Shown here piece after piece: positions 15,682 to 23,917 of a stretch of DNA of 64,000 nt. The notes under the pieces were generated by a model that saw nothing but the letters and a program-made list of their open reading frames with translations, was not told the origin of the DNA and searched no databases. The stretch's first letter is position 1. Each line of letters starts with the position of its first letter. This stretch comes from Pseudomonadales bacterium (GTDB taxonomy: Bacteria; Pseudomonadota; Gammaproteobacteria; Pseudomonadales; Halieaceae). The stretch is taken from positions 124,001 to 188,000 of the forward strand of contig JACKNO010000001.1 in NCBI GenBank assembly GCA_024234815.1, given 5' to 3'. A program made the position numbers and the translations under genes.

Positions 15682-17442
15682 CTGTAGAAAAACTCTTTTC
15701 AGATCACCCATACCTTCCCCCCGCACCGCTACTTCCACTGCTCATAATTCCACCAAACCCTTTAACATAATCACCCATTGTGCGCCGCTTCACCAGCGCG
15801 CTGTGGATATCTCTGTAACTATGTCAGTGCACCGTAACGCATCACCTTCTCGATATTGTGAACCAGGCAGAACAACCGCCATTGCCCCTGTACTTTTTCC
15901 TTGCCGCGCAACGAGAAGCGATTAAGCCGCTTATTCGTTCCAATATTTCCGAAGACCGGCTCCACCACCGCCATTCGCTGGCCATAAATGGCCTTGCCCT
16001 CACGGCTGTCAACACGTCGTTTCATCCAGTCCGTGGCGGTGCGCCCTGTTGCGTAGGTAATTGACACCTGCCGGCCATGCCCGGCGCGGCTGTCCGCGCT
16101 CTCCGGGTTTCGCATACACTGCGCTTTCTTCGGGCAGTGTCTACAATCCGTCAGCTTGCCTTCAAAGGTGAGTTTGCGGCGCCCTTCGTATACCTTGTGG
16201 TCGCTCACCAACCACATCGCGTTGCCGGCCGGGCACTCACAGCTTTTTGACTTCAGGTCGAAGGTAAATTCCCCCGCAGGGATCACTTTCTTGATGCCTT
16301 TGGCGTGTGCCTGATGACGCTTGCCGTGCTTCTCTTTCTGGTGCCTGAACCGGGGGTCGCGCGAGCGAAACTGGTGATCGGGTATGTAGGCATTGATACC
16401 CATGGTCCTGAGAAAGCGGTTGTTTTCCTCATTGGAGAAACCGGTATCGGCGGTGACAATCGCCCCGGTGGCGTAAATATCCTCGCACGCCCCGATGCGT
16501 CGGTAACGCCCCTTGATACCCTCAAGCATCGGTTCCAGCGTGTGGTGCTCCTGGCTCGCCCCAAAGGCCTGGGCTTCCACGATAACCTGGTGTTTCTGGT
16601 CCACCGCTGCGATCCCGTTATAACCCTGAATAGTGCCTTTGCTGGTCGTCATCTTGGCCGACTGATTGTCAGTGATATTACTCTTCACCTCCTTGCGTTG
16701 TTTCCCCTGGCCCATCCGTGGGCTGGCCGTCTTTAGGAAGTCGTCAATCCGCCTGAAGTGTTTTTCCAGGGTGGCAGCTGATTGCTCCAATCGCCGTTTT
16801 CGTTCCCGCTCCCTGGGCCTCCGGCCATCGAGCCTTTTGTGCTCCTTCAGGCAATACCGTATCTGTTTACAGATTTTCCGGGCCTTGCCGCGCAACTCAT
16901 CCAGCGTGCCGGAATGCTCCTTGGCCGCGTTGGATGGCATTTTGCAGCCATCAATTGCAAAAAGCTCGCCGCCAATCAGCCCCTGCTGATCACAGACCAG
17001 CAGCACTTGCTCAAATACAGATTCGATGGCATCAGGATAGCGGCTGATAAAGCTGGCAATGCCGGTGAAATGAGGAACCGTGTCGCAGGACAGGGCCTTG
17101 AAAATAATATTGTGTTCGCACTGCCATTGTATTTCGCGGCTGGAGGTAATGCCCTTGGAGTAGGCGAAGAGTACGATCTTCAGGAGAATCGCTGGATCAT
17201 AGGCTGACCGGCCACCATCGTCGTTCCTGTACTTGTCATGGAAGGCTGACAGGTCGATATGGTTATTGATCAGGTGGTGAAGCGTGTATTCAAAAGTGTT
17301 TGGCTGTAATTGCTCTTCGAAATTGATCACAACCATGGCGGTCTGATTGTAATCGTACTTCTTGTAATTAGGCATGCGACAGATCCTCGTCGTGATGCCC
17401 TATATTATCAAAAAACACTGATTTTATAGAGTTTTTCTACAG
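15682..17442 (-). mobile_element. IS1182-type insertion sequence abutting an attC site
   Basis: Perfect 15-bp terminal inverted repeats, CTGTAGAAAAACTCT at 15682-15696 and its reverse complement at 17428-17442, enclose one transposase gene. No clear target duplication is seen. The right end touches the R' core of the attC-like site at 17443. The left flank holds GGCCCTATAAC (15667-15677), the inverse of the GTTATAGGGCC before the orphan gene at 6571, so the element may have landed at a cassette boundary. Confidence 0.82.
15819..17375 (-). CDS. IS1182-family transposase (second type)
   Basis: A 518-residue DDE transposase, clearly different in sequence from the one at 3443-4975. The N-terminal region has GRSAYDPAILLKIVLFAYSK (about residues 55-74). 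The catalytic residues can be read as D in LFAIDGCKMPSNAAKEHSG, D in IVTADTGFSNEENNRF, and E in QRMAVVEPVFGNIGTNKRL. A zinc-like cysteine cluster (CECPAGN, CRHCPKKAQC) is present. A long basic coiled region lies between the first two motifs. No frameshift is seen. Confidence 0.9.
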   Translation of the reverse strand: MPNYKKYDYNQTAMVVINFEEQLQPNTFEYTLHHLINNHIDLSAFHDKYRNDDGGRSAYDPAILLKIVLFAYSKGITSSREIQWQCEHNIIFKALSCDTVPHFTGIASFISRYPDAIESVFEQVLLVCDQQGLIGGELFAIDGCKMPSNAAKEHSGTLDELRGKARKICKQIRYCLKEHKRLDGRRPRERERKRRLEQSAATLEKHFRRIDDFLKTASPRMGQGKQRKEVKSNITDNQSAKMTTSKGTIQGYNGIAAVDQKHQVIVEAQAFGASQEHHTLEPMLEGIKGRYRRIGACEDIYATGAIVTADTGFSNEENNRFLRTMGINAYIPDHQFRSRDPRFRHQKEKHGKRHQAHAKGIKKVIPAGEFTFDLKSKSCECPAGNAMWLVSDHKVYEGRRKLTFEGKLTDCRHCPKKAQCMRNPESADSRAGHGRQVSITYATGRTATDWMKRRVDSREGKAIYGQRMAVVEPVFGNIGTNKRLNRFSLRGKEKVQGQWRLFCLVHNIEKVMRYGALT

Positions 17443-17520
17443 CCTCAACGCCGCCAGCAGGGGCACGAAAACCATAGCGAAGCGGCGGTTTTTGTGTCCC
17501 TCTGGCTGGCCTTGTTAGCT
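17443..17520 (-). other. attC-like site of the polyproline gene cassette
   Basis: On the minus strand it runs from AGCTAACAAGGCCAGCCAG (R''/L'') through GGGACACAAAAACCGCCGCT to GGTTTTCGTGCCCCTGCTGG and CGGCGTTGAGG (L'/R'). The two halves pair over about 25 bases with an extra base on the L'' side. It begins 6 bases after the stop codon of the last microprotein gene, as expected for a cassette. The R' core GTTGAGG is directly joined to the IS end. The site is also visible as a long imperfect palindrome on the plus strand. Confidence 0.65.
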
Positions 17521-17526
17521 GTATGA

Positions 17527-17622
17527 CTACTTACCCTTACCTTTGCCACCTGAATTATCTTTTACCAGTCGAGTCGGTGGTGGAGGGGGCGGTGGTGGTG
17601 GCTTTGACTGATCTTTGGACAT
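17527..17622 (-). CDS. Polyproline microprotein B
   Basis: A 31-residue ORF: MSKDQSK, nine consecutive prolines, then TRLVKDNSGGKGKGK. Its ATG overlaps the stop of the preceding microprotein gene (TAATG), so translation is probably coupled. AGAGGGA lies 8 bases before the ATG. It resembles microprotein A in order: short acidic/basic start, proline run, then a basic R-L tail with Gly/Lys. Nine prolines in a row would need elongation factor P. It ends just before the attC-like site. Function unknown; a binding partner for the 252-residue membrane protein is inferred from genetic linkage only. Confidence 0.6.
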   Translation of the reverse strand: MSKDQSKPPPPPPPPPTRLVKDNSGGKGKGK

Positions 17623-17741
17623 TATTTTTCCCTCTTTTCTTGCTTGGAATCACCTTCACCTTCCCGGAGCAATCTTTTCGGCGGAGGCGGCGGCGGGGGC
17701 GGGGGCGGATTGTTGCTTTTCTTCTTCTGTTCTTCGGTCAT
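17622..17741 (-). CDS. Polyproline microprotein A, overlapping the membrane protein gene
   Basis: A 39-residue ORF: MTEEQKKKSNN, ten consecutive prolines, then KRLLREGEGDSKQEKREK. It lies in a different frame over the last 86 bases of the 252-residue gene and overlaps microprotein B by its stop. A strong ribosome site, AAGGAG, stands 7 bases before its ATG inside the upstream gene, good evidence that it is translated. The product is highly basic with a central polyproline rod. Two related microproteins in tandem suggest duplication. No known family is recognised. Confidence 0.62.
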   Translation of the reverse strand: MTEEQKKKSNNPPPPPPPPPPKRLLREGEGDSKQEKREK

Positions 17742-18414
17742 TTAACAACTCCTTAACACTATCACTTAAATCTACATTAAATTCACCATTTTCAATAGTT
17801 GAGCGAGTTTCTATTGGTGAATTTATACTTTCCAGCTCGATTGGATTTAATATTTTTACGGCGTACTCTTTTTCTTTGAGGTTTTTGTCTACACCGCAGA
17901 ATGAAAATATAAGAAAGACTAGAAACAAAAAAGGCAAATTGGAAACCAACCACTTATTACAGTTGTGGATAAACGAAGACCTTTTGTCGTTTATTTTTGT
18001 GTTAGCGGTTGCGCATTCTGCGTAGTATTCATACAGATAATTATCAAAGGCATCTTCCACCAGCTGACCTGATGTAGGGTAGCCTGTATAGTGCTCTATT
18101 AATTGGTTTCTGTAGTCTTCTGTCTCTACTGCAGTTGGTATTAGCTCGTAGGTATGATTAAAAAACGCGCGTATGAAATTATAAAGTGATAAAGCGAACA
18201 AGATGAGGCTAATCAGTAGCAGTATGTATATTACTACATTCCATGAGCCGCCTGCGCCTGAAAGCTCAATTCCTTTTGCCATATATCCATAAAAGCTCAC
18301 GAATGAAACTAATATCGCTAACGGTATTTGTAATCTATTGAGAATTTTCTCCCTAGTTTCAAGCTCATGAAAATACAGTTTTTCATATAAGTTAAAAAGG
18401 TCCTCTTGATTCAT
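17656..18414 (-). CDS. Three-helix membrane protein of a cassette unit
   Basis: A 252-residue protein with an N-terminal amphipathic helix (MNQEDLFNLYEKLYFHELET), then TM1 (about 27-46), TM2 (about 60-82), a polar middle region with many aromatic/acidic residues (ETEDYRNQLIEHYTGY, AFDNYLYEYYAECA), TM3 (about 156-174) and a soluble tail ending in an Ala/Pro-rich segment. A two-helix membrane unit preceded by a helix recalls SLATT-like effectors, but no motif proves this. The start is ATG with GAGGGAG upstream, about 20 bases after a GTTAGCT core. The gene is AT-rich and foreign to the core. It heads a three-ORF unit with two polyproline microproteins. Function unknown. Confidence 0.7.
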   Translation of the reverse strand: MNQEDLFNLYEKLYFHELETREKILNRLQIPLAILVSFVSFYGYMAKGIELSGAGGSWNVVIYILLLISLILFALSLYNFIRAFFNHTYELIPTAVETEDYRNQLIEHYTGYPTSGQLVEDAFDNYLYEYYAECATANTKINDKRSSFIHNCNKWLVSNLPFLFLVFLIFSFCGVDKNLKEKEYAVKILNPIELESINSPIETRSTIENGEFNVDLSDSVKELLNDRRTEEEKQQSAPAPAAASAEKIAPGR

Positions 18415-18433
18415 GCTCAGAACTCCCTCTTAC

Positions 18434-18540
18434 AGCTAACAGCGAATTATAGGGACTAAGTCTATTGTTTCCGGAATCTGGGATTTCATGTGAATGTCCC
18501 CTTCGAATCGGCTTGTGCCCCTTCTGCCTGAGTGTATCCT
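18434..18540 (-). repeat. Cassette left core and diverged dispersed-repeat copy
   Basis: On the minus strand, GTTAGCT (18434-18440) stands about 20 bases before the 252-residue gene, as an R' core at a cassette boundary would. Immediately upstream, 18471-18540 is a diverged inverted copy of the repeat at 7123-7191: it shares GGCACAAGCCGA exactly (18508-18519) and matches GATAYACTC, GGGGAC and ATCCCAGATT-type segments. The rest of 18441-18672 shows no gene. Confidence 0.55.
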
Positions 18541-18672
18541 GCCTCAAGACAGTCACTAATGTGCCAGCAGCGATGATACGAATTATCTGTGACTTACCAC
18601 GATGCTGGTTTAGCAGACAGGCCGTTATCGCCTGCTTCGAGACATGGCCGCACAAATAGAAGGTATCCGGTG

Positions 18673-19080
18673 CTAGCCGGGAAACCGATCAAAGGTGGGC
18701 ATACCTTCAGGCAGGTAATGGAACTTCTGCTTGTCGATACAGTAGAAGGCCATCTCTGGTTCGCCAAACTCAGTGGGGTCATCCATGGTGCCGACCTTGA
18801 TGATTACCATGTCGGCCATGCTCGGTGGGTTGCTAGTCAGCGATGTACCACAGTTCCCGCAGAATTCTCGTACCACGCCATTTTCCAGGTCGCTGCGCTG
18901 GAAGGTCTTGGGTTCACCGCTTGTGTAGTTAAAGCCACTTCTTGGCATAGCGATAACCACATTAGCCGAACCACCAGATATATACTGGCATTCGCGGCAG
19001 TGACACTGCCCACGCATGAGTGGCTCACCTTCTGCCTCGTATCGAACCTGTCCGCAATAACATCCGCCTGAAAATTTCAT
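18673..19080 (-). CDS. GFA/CENP-V domain zinc protein
   Basis: A 135-residue protein of the GFA family (formerly glutathione-dependent formaldehyde-activating enzyme, DUF636). Zinc-binding cysteines can be read in order: GGCYCGQVRYEA (residues 6-17), GQCHCRECQYISGG (about 25-38) and EFCGNCGTSL (about 73-82). The fold is complete. The reaction of most members is unproven; S-hydroxymethylglutathione chemistry is known for few. It is monocistronic here, with ATG 19080. Confidence 0.9.
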   Translation of the reverse strand: MKFSGGCYCGQVRYEAEGEPLMRGQCHCRECQYISGGSANVVIAMPRSGFNYTSGEPKTFQRSDLENGVVREFCGNCGTSLTSNPPSMADMVIIKVGTMDDPTEFGEPEMAFYCIDKQKFHYLPEGMPTFDRFPG

Positions 19081-19293
19081 TACTTTCTCCGAAACATGTA
19101 TTTACAGATGATAGCATCTTGGTCGAAGAATCAAATTGAAGCCTCTGCTAATGCCCCTCTGAGTCTTTAGCAGGCTCTACGGCAGTGAGCATAAACGAGC
19201 TGGATAATGGCAGCAATACGTCGGAAGCGGTCATCATCCTGGAGCCAGCCAGTATTCTCGTAATGGCGGCTTAGTGCCAAAGCCGCCGTTGCA

Positions 19294-20493
19294 CTAATCC
19301 ATACGTAAACGACGATAAGCGGCATCCCCGTGTTCCTCGACTACAGAACTGCCAATTTCGTCGAACTTTCGAATCGCGGTGTTCAATGTTCCGGCATCTA
19401 CAGTAAACGGCATGTTTATCGTGAATGGCCATGCCAGTGTGCCGTCAATCAACGTATCCAGTGTGCTGCTGTCCCGGATATCAAGAGAGAGCTGATGCAT
19501 GTTGACGGGTAGACCAACCCGAGCAAAAAACTCGGCAACCTTTAAGGCTTCATTGGTATTTGATTCCAGAGCGAGTTGAATCAGGGTGCCAACGGCAACC
19601 ATCTCACCGTGCAAGAATCGCGCGTCTACATCAGGAAACATCGTGCACGTTTGCGCAACTCCATGGGCAACGGCAACCCCACCACTTTCGAAACCAAGAC
19701 CGCTTAGCAGTGTATTGGCTTCCACAACGTTCTCGAGATTCTCATCAACCTTGTGCTGTCGAACGGCGTCAGCAGCAGCCAGGCCCTCGTTGAATAGCGT
19801 GTGCGCACACACTTCGCCGAGTGCCGATGTCGCTAGCGTAGGTCGGCTTGACAGGGCGTTAACTCCGGCTGGATTTGCCAGACAAGCCCGAGATTCGTAC
19901 CAGGTCGCCATCGCATCGCCCATACCGGCAACGAGAAAACGCTCTGGAGCAGCCGCGATCAGTGCGGTATCCACAATCACAAGCGCGGGGCTGTCCGGGA
20001 AAAACTCAAAACCTGAGAAAGCGCCGGATGGTTCGTACAACACGGATAAGGCAGAACAAGGCGCGTCGTTGGAAGCAAGCGTTGGAATAATGACCACCGG
20101 AATTCCCAACCGATAGGCGATAGATTTTCCAGCGTCTACACACTTTCCTCCACCAACCGCTATTAAGCAGTCCGCGCGACCTTGCAAGGCTGATCGGTGA
20201 ATCTCAACTTCTGCCAAACTGCATTCACCGCCAAACGTCCGCACTTCGCTTTCGATGCCTTCCGATTTCAGACTTCGAATCAGCTGTTTACCCTCGCTTG
20301 CCTGGCCACGCACGCTCATCAGGATGGCTACGCGTTTGACTCTCAGCAAAGAAAGATATCGACCGGTCCCATTGAGCACCCCTTCTCCCTGAACATAGCG
20401 CTGTGGTGCGACGAAAACACGCGGAGCGGAACGACCAGGCGACTCAGGCCGAGAAAATATGGCGGATGGATCGTATGGCTGAGTTGTACTCAT
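19294..20493 (-). CDS. Glycerol dehydrogenase-like iron/zinc alcohol dehydrogenase
   Basis: A 399-residue enzyme of the GldA branch of group III alcohol dehydrogenases. NAD-binding motif: DCLIAVGGGKCVDAGKSIAY (about residues 107-126). PTLASNDAPCSALSVLYEPSG is characteristic of GldA. Metal ligands: D in GMGDAMATWYESRA, H in GVAVAHGVAQTC and H in DARFLHGEMVAVG. It would oxidise glycerol to dihydroxyacetone with NAD; substrate is inferred from the family. It has a roughly 30-residue N-terminal extension compared with E. coli GldA. No operon partner. Confidence 0.85.
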   Translation of the reverse strand: MSTTQPYDPSAIFSRPESPGRSAPRVFVAPQRYVQGEGVLNGTGRYLSLLRVKRVAILMSVRGQASEGKQLIRSLKSEGIESEVRTFGGECSLAEVEIHRSALQGRADCLIAVGGGKCVDAGKSIAYRLGIPVVIIPTLASNDAPCSALSVLYEPSGAFSGFEFFPDSPALVIVDTALIAAAPERFLVAGMGDAMATWYESRACLANPAGVNALSSRPTLATSALGEVCAHTLFNEGLAAADAVRQHKVDENLENVVEANTLLSGLGFESGGVAVAHGVAQTCTMFPDVDARFLHGEMVAVGTLIQLALESNTNEALKVAEFFARVGLPVNMHQLSLDIRDSSTLDTLIDGTLAWPFTINMPFTVDAGTLNTAIRKFDEIGSSVVEEHGDAAYRRLRMD

Positions 20494-20760
20494 TGGCTAT
20501 CTCGACAAGAAGGTGCGCTGCCTCAGCTTACCCGTCCAATTGCGACAAGGAAAGCCTCCTTCTGTGTCGGCTTTTCAGGAAAGCGCGCCGGTCGGCTGCT
20601 GCGGATTTTTGTTACCGCCTCGACCAAACGTAGGTCCGCTCAATGCACTAAATTCTAACTACTGCGGATAAAGGCGCAGGCACCGTTAGCGGAAAGCGAC
20701 CCGGTAACTAGAGTCGGACGACTCACTGTGTCGTAGTCGGGTCAGATTCCACTATTGCCG

Positions 20761-23700
20761 CTATGCAGTCGCTTTCTCCCGCCCAGCATCGGGCGCAGCC
20801 CTGCCCAGCAGTTGGCTGATGTCCCGGCCCACGAAATACAGCACGGGCACCAGAAACAGCGTGACGAAGGTGGCGAACAACACACCGAAGGCGATGGAGA
20901 TGGCCATCGGTTTTACGAATTGCGCCTGGATTGCTGTCTCCAGCTGGATGGGCAGCAAACCCATAAACGTCGTAATCGAAGTCAGCAGAACCGGCCGGAA
21001 GCGACGCACTCCGCCCTCGATAACGGCATCGCGCCAGTTTTCCGCCTCTTCCCGCAGACGCTCGTTGATGTGATCCACCAATACGAGACTGTCGTTGATG
21101 ACGATGCCGATCAGGCCGATCATGCCTATCACCGAAAGGATACTGACGCTGCTACCCAGAATCAGGTGTCCGAGAATAGCGCCGACGATACCAAACGGGA
21201 TAACCGACATAATAATCAGCGGCTGCCCATAGCTACGCAAGGGGATCGCCAGCGCCGCATATATCATGATCAGGATAGTGACACCGCTCAAGCGTAACGA
21301 GTCCGCGGTTTCCGCCTCATCCTCCGCTTCACCGCTGAGACGGGATGTAACACTGGGATAGCGCGCCAGAATTCCTGGCAATATCTGGCCCACAATCTCC
21401 CGGTTGACCACCGAGGGTTCCAGGCGGGATTTATCGACATCCGCTTCCACGTTAACCACGCGCTGGCGATTGAAGCGGTTGATGACACTGACACCGATAC
21501 GCTCATGCGCTTCGCCCACAACCTCAAAGGGTACTTTGCCGCGCCCTGGAACATCGATCCACATGGAGCGCAGCGACTCCAGGGTAGCGCGCTCCGCGGC
21601 AGGCAGGCGCACATATACCCTCACCTCGTCGCGGCCGCGTTGCATACGCTGGATCTCGGCTCCAAAAAAGGCCTGGCGAACCTGTGTGGCAAGTTCCACC
21701 TGCCCCAATCCCAGAGCATCACCCTCCGGGGTGATCTGGATATCGAGCTCAGGCGCGCCAGCGTCAAAACTGTCCCGGATATCAAATACACCATCGTAGG
21801 CAGTCAGCGCTTTTTTCAGTTCCCTGGCGGCTCCGCGCAGGGCATCCAGGTCGGTCCCTGCCAGCTCAATATCCACGGATGAACCAGACGGCCCGGCGTT
21901 GGCGTCAAATATCAGGGACTGTACACCGCTAAGCTCTCCCAGGCTCTCCCGCAGCCAGCCTGCCAGTTGCACAGAGGTGATATCACGTTCCGTACTGGGC
22001 ACCAGTTCCACCGTCACCTGGGATTCAGTATCCTCGATGGAAAGGGACATCAACTCTTCGATCACGCTCACGCCGGCCCCCGTCTCCTCCAGGTAGCGAG
22101 CATCCATTGCCCTGGCCGCCTCCTCTATGCGCAAGGTGTACTCATGGGTTTGTTGCCAGGATGTGCCCTGGGGCATTTTGAGGGAGACGTTAATCTGGTC
22201 GGAAGGCACATTGGGAAAGAATACGAAGCGAACGATACCCGAAGGCAGCAGCGCCAGGCAGATCACCAGCCCGCCCAGGAATATGGCCAGCGTGGTGTAG
22301 CGCATTTCCACCGCCAGATCCAGCGCGCGGCGGTAATGCGTTTGCGCAAAATGCTGCAGGCTCCCGGCACAACGCCGCTGTAAGGCGGAGATGCGCCCCA
22401 TGATCGAGGAGGGGTCTCTTGAGCTATTGCCGATACGGATGTGGCGCAAGTGCGCCGGCAGAATCAACTTGGTCTCGAGCAGTGAGAACATCAGGCAGAA
22501 AATCACCACCGGGGCGATGTGCGAAAACAGGCGAGCGACACCGACGTCCAGGGTCGAGGCGGGTATAAACGCGATCATCGTGGTAATTGCGCCAAAAACG
22601 GTTGCCGTCGCAACCCGCCGCACGCCCCTGATTATACTATTTACGCCATCGCCTTCACGCTCGAGCTGGCTGTAGGCACTTTCGGCGGTTACGATGCCGT
22701 CATCCACGAGCATCCCCAGTACCAGGATGAATCCGAATACCGAGATCACATTGATGGATACAGGCAAGCCCAGCAGGTTGATTGCCAGCAGGGACCCGAG
22801 AATTGAAAATGGCACACCCAGCATCACCCAGAATGCCAGCGACAGATCCAGGAACAGCGCAAGAGTAATCAGCACCAGTATCGCGCCCTGAATGGCGCTT
22901 TTCAGCATGAGCTCGATACGACCTTTGAGTATGACACTGCGGTCGGACCAGGCCGTCAACTCAACATCCGGCGGCAGCTCTGCCTGTTTGCGATCTACAA
23001 AATCACGCAGCTGTTGCGTCATCATCAGCACGTCCTGGTCACCGACCCTGTCGACTTCCAGGGTAAGGCTGGGCTTGCCGTTGAGGCGGCTCAAAACGGG
23101 TTGGTCCGTGAAAGTATCCTCTACGCTGGCCACATCGCCGAGAGCGATCCTGGTTCCGTCAGCACGGGTAATCAGGGTCAGCTTTGCAAAATCCTCGCCG
23201 GTGTAAGCCTGCCCCACGGAACGCAGTGTGATCGATCCGGCCTCGGTGCGCAGCTTGCCGCCCGGCAGGTCGCGGGAGCGCGTCTGCACCGCCCTGACCA
23301 CATCGCTGAACGCCAGGCCGTAACGTCGCAAGGCGGTGTCCGATACCTCGATGGATATCTCGTAATCGCGCTCGCCGCTGACCGAAACCTGCGTAATCCC
23401 CGGAAGCAGCAATAGCTCATCCCGGAACTGCTGCGCCAGTTCCTTGAGCTGAGCCTCCTGCAGGGCACCGTAGACCGTCAGGCGCATCGCCCGGGTGCGG
23501 GAGAGTATTTCGTCGATGACGGGCTCTTCGGCATTGATCGGGAAAGAGGCGATGCCGTCAACCCGCGACTTAACCTGCCCTAACGCTTTGGCCATGGGTG
23601 TTCCGGGATCCAACTCCACGGTGATCACCCCCACACCTTCACGCGCCACCGAGCGAATCTCCTTCACGCCGGTAATATCCTGAATCGCCTCTTCAACCTT

Positions 23701-23916
23701 GCGAACGATGCCCTCTTCCACCTCTTCCGGTGAACTCCCCGGGTAGGGCACGGTGATAGTGAGTGTTTCCGAGGGGAAGGTGGGAAAAACTTCCTTGGTA
23801 ATGCCGTCAAGCGATGCCAGCCCACCGACCATGACGACCAGCATCAGCAGGTTGGCGGCAACCGGGTTGCCCGCCATCCAGGCGATGATTCCGCTCTCCT
23901 TGATATGGAAACTCAC
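20761..23916 (-). CDS. RND efflux permease, inner membrane
   Basis: A 1051-residue full-length HAE1-type RND transporter. TM1 is at about residues 13-32, followed by SLDGITKEVFPTFPSETLTI. The central TM block has ILVLGMLVDDGIVTAESAYS (usual D-D pair) and the second block has IGLIGIVINDSLVLVDHINE. Both halves of the duplicated structure and porter domains are intact. It starts with GTG directly after the adaptor gene (one base apart). Together they make a pump for hydrophobic compounds; no outer-membrane channel is encoded here, so a TolC from elsewhere is likely. The AraC gene upstream is a candidate regulator. Confidence 0.95.
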   Translation of the reverse strand: MSFHIKESGIIAWMAGNPVAANLLMLVVMVGGLASLDGITKEVFPTFPSETLTITVPYPGSSPEEVEEGIVRKVEEAIQDITGVKEIRSVAREGVGVITVELDPGTPMAKALGQVKSRVDGIASFPINAEEPVIDEILSRTRAMRLTVYGALQEAQLKELAQQFRDELLLLPGITQVSVSGERDYEISIEVSDTALRRYGLAFSDVVRAVQTRSRDLPGGKLRTEAGSITLRSVGQAYTGEDFAKLTLITRADGTRIALGDVASVEDTFTDQPVLSRLNGKPSLTLEVDRVGDQDVLMMTQQLRDFVDRKQAELPPDVELTAWSDRSVILKGRIELMLKSAIQGAILVLITLALFLDLSLAFWVMLGVPFSILGSLLAINLLGLPVSINVISVFGFILVLGMLVDDGIVTAESAYSQLEREGDGVNSIIRGVRRVATATVFGAITTMIAFIPASTLDVGVARLFSHIAPVVIFCLMFSLLETKLILPAHLRHIRIGNSSRDPSSIMGRISALQRRCAGSLQHFAQTHYRRALDLAVEMRYTTLAIFLGGLVICLALLPSGIVRFVFFPNVPSDQINVSLKMPQGTSWQQTHEYTLRIEEAARAMDARYLEETGAGVSVIEELMSLSIEDTESQVTVELVPSTERDITSVQLAGWLRESLGELSGVQSLIFDANAGPSGSSVDIELAGTDLDALRGAARELKKALTAYDGVFDIRDSFDAGAPELDIQITPEGDALGLGQVELATQVRQAFFGAEIQRMQRGRDEVRVYVRLPAAERATLESLRSMWIDVPGRGKVPFEVVGEAHERIGVSVINRFNRQRVVNVEADVDKSRLEPSVVNREIVGQILPGILARYPSVTSRLSGEAEDEAETADSLRLSGVTILIMIYAALAIPLRSYGQPLIIMSVIPFGIVGAILGHLILGSSVSILSVIGMIGLIGIVINDSLVLVDHINERLREEAENWRDAVIEGGVRRFRPVLLTSITTFMGLLPIQLETAIQAQFVKPMAISIAFGVLFATFVTLFLVPVLYFVGRDISQLLGRAAPDAGREKATA

Positions 23917-23917
23917 G

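Noticed and set aside
17523..17756. Plus-strand ORF through the polyproline region
   Set aside because: It is antisense to two minus-strand microprotein ORFs that have good ribosome sites, and has none itself.
20700..20760. Terminator after the RND operon
   Set aside because: GACCCG/CGGGTC arms can pair, but there is no T run on the minus-strand transcript side and the loop is long.
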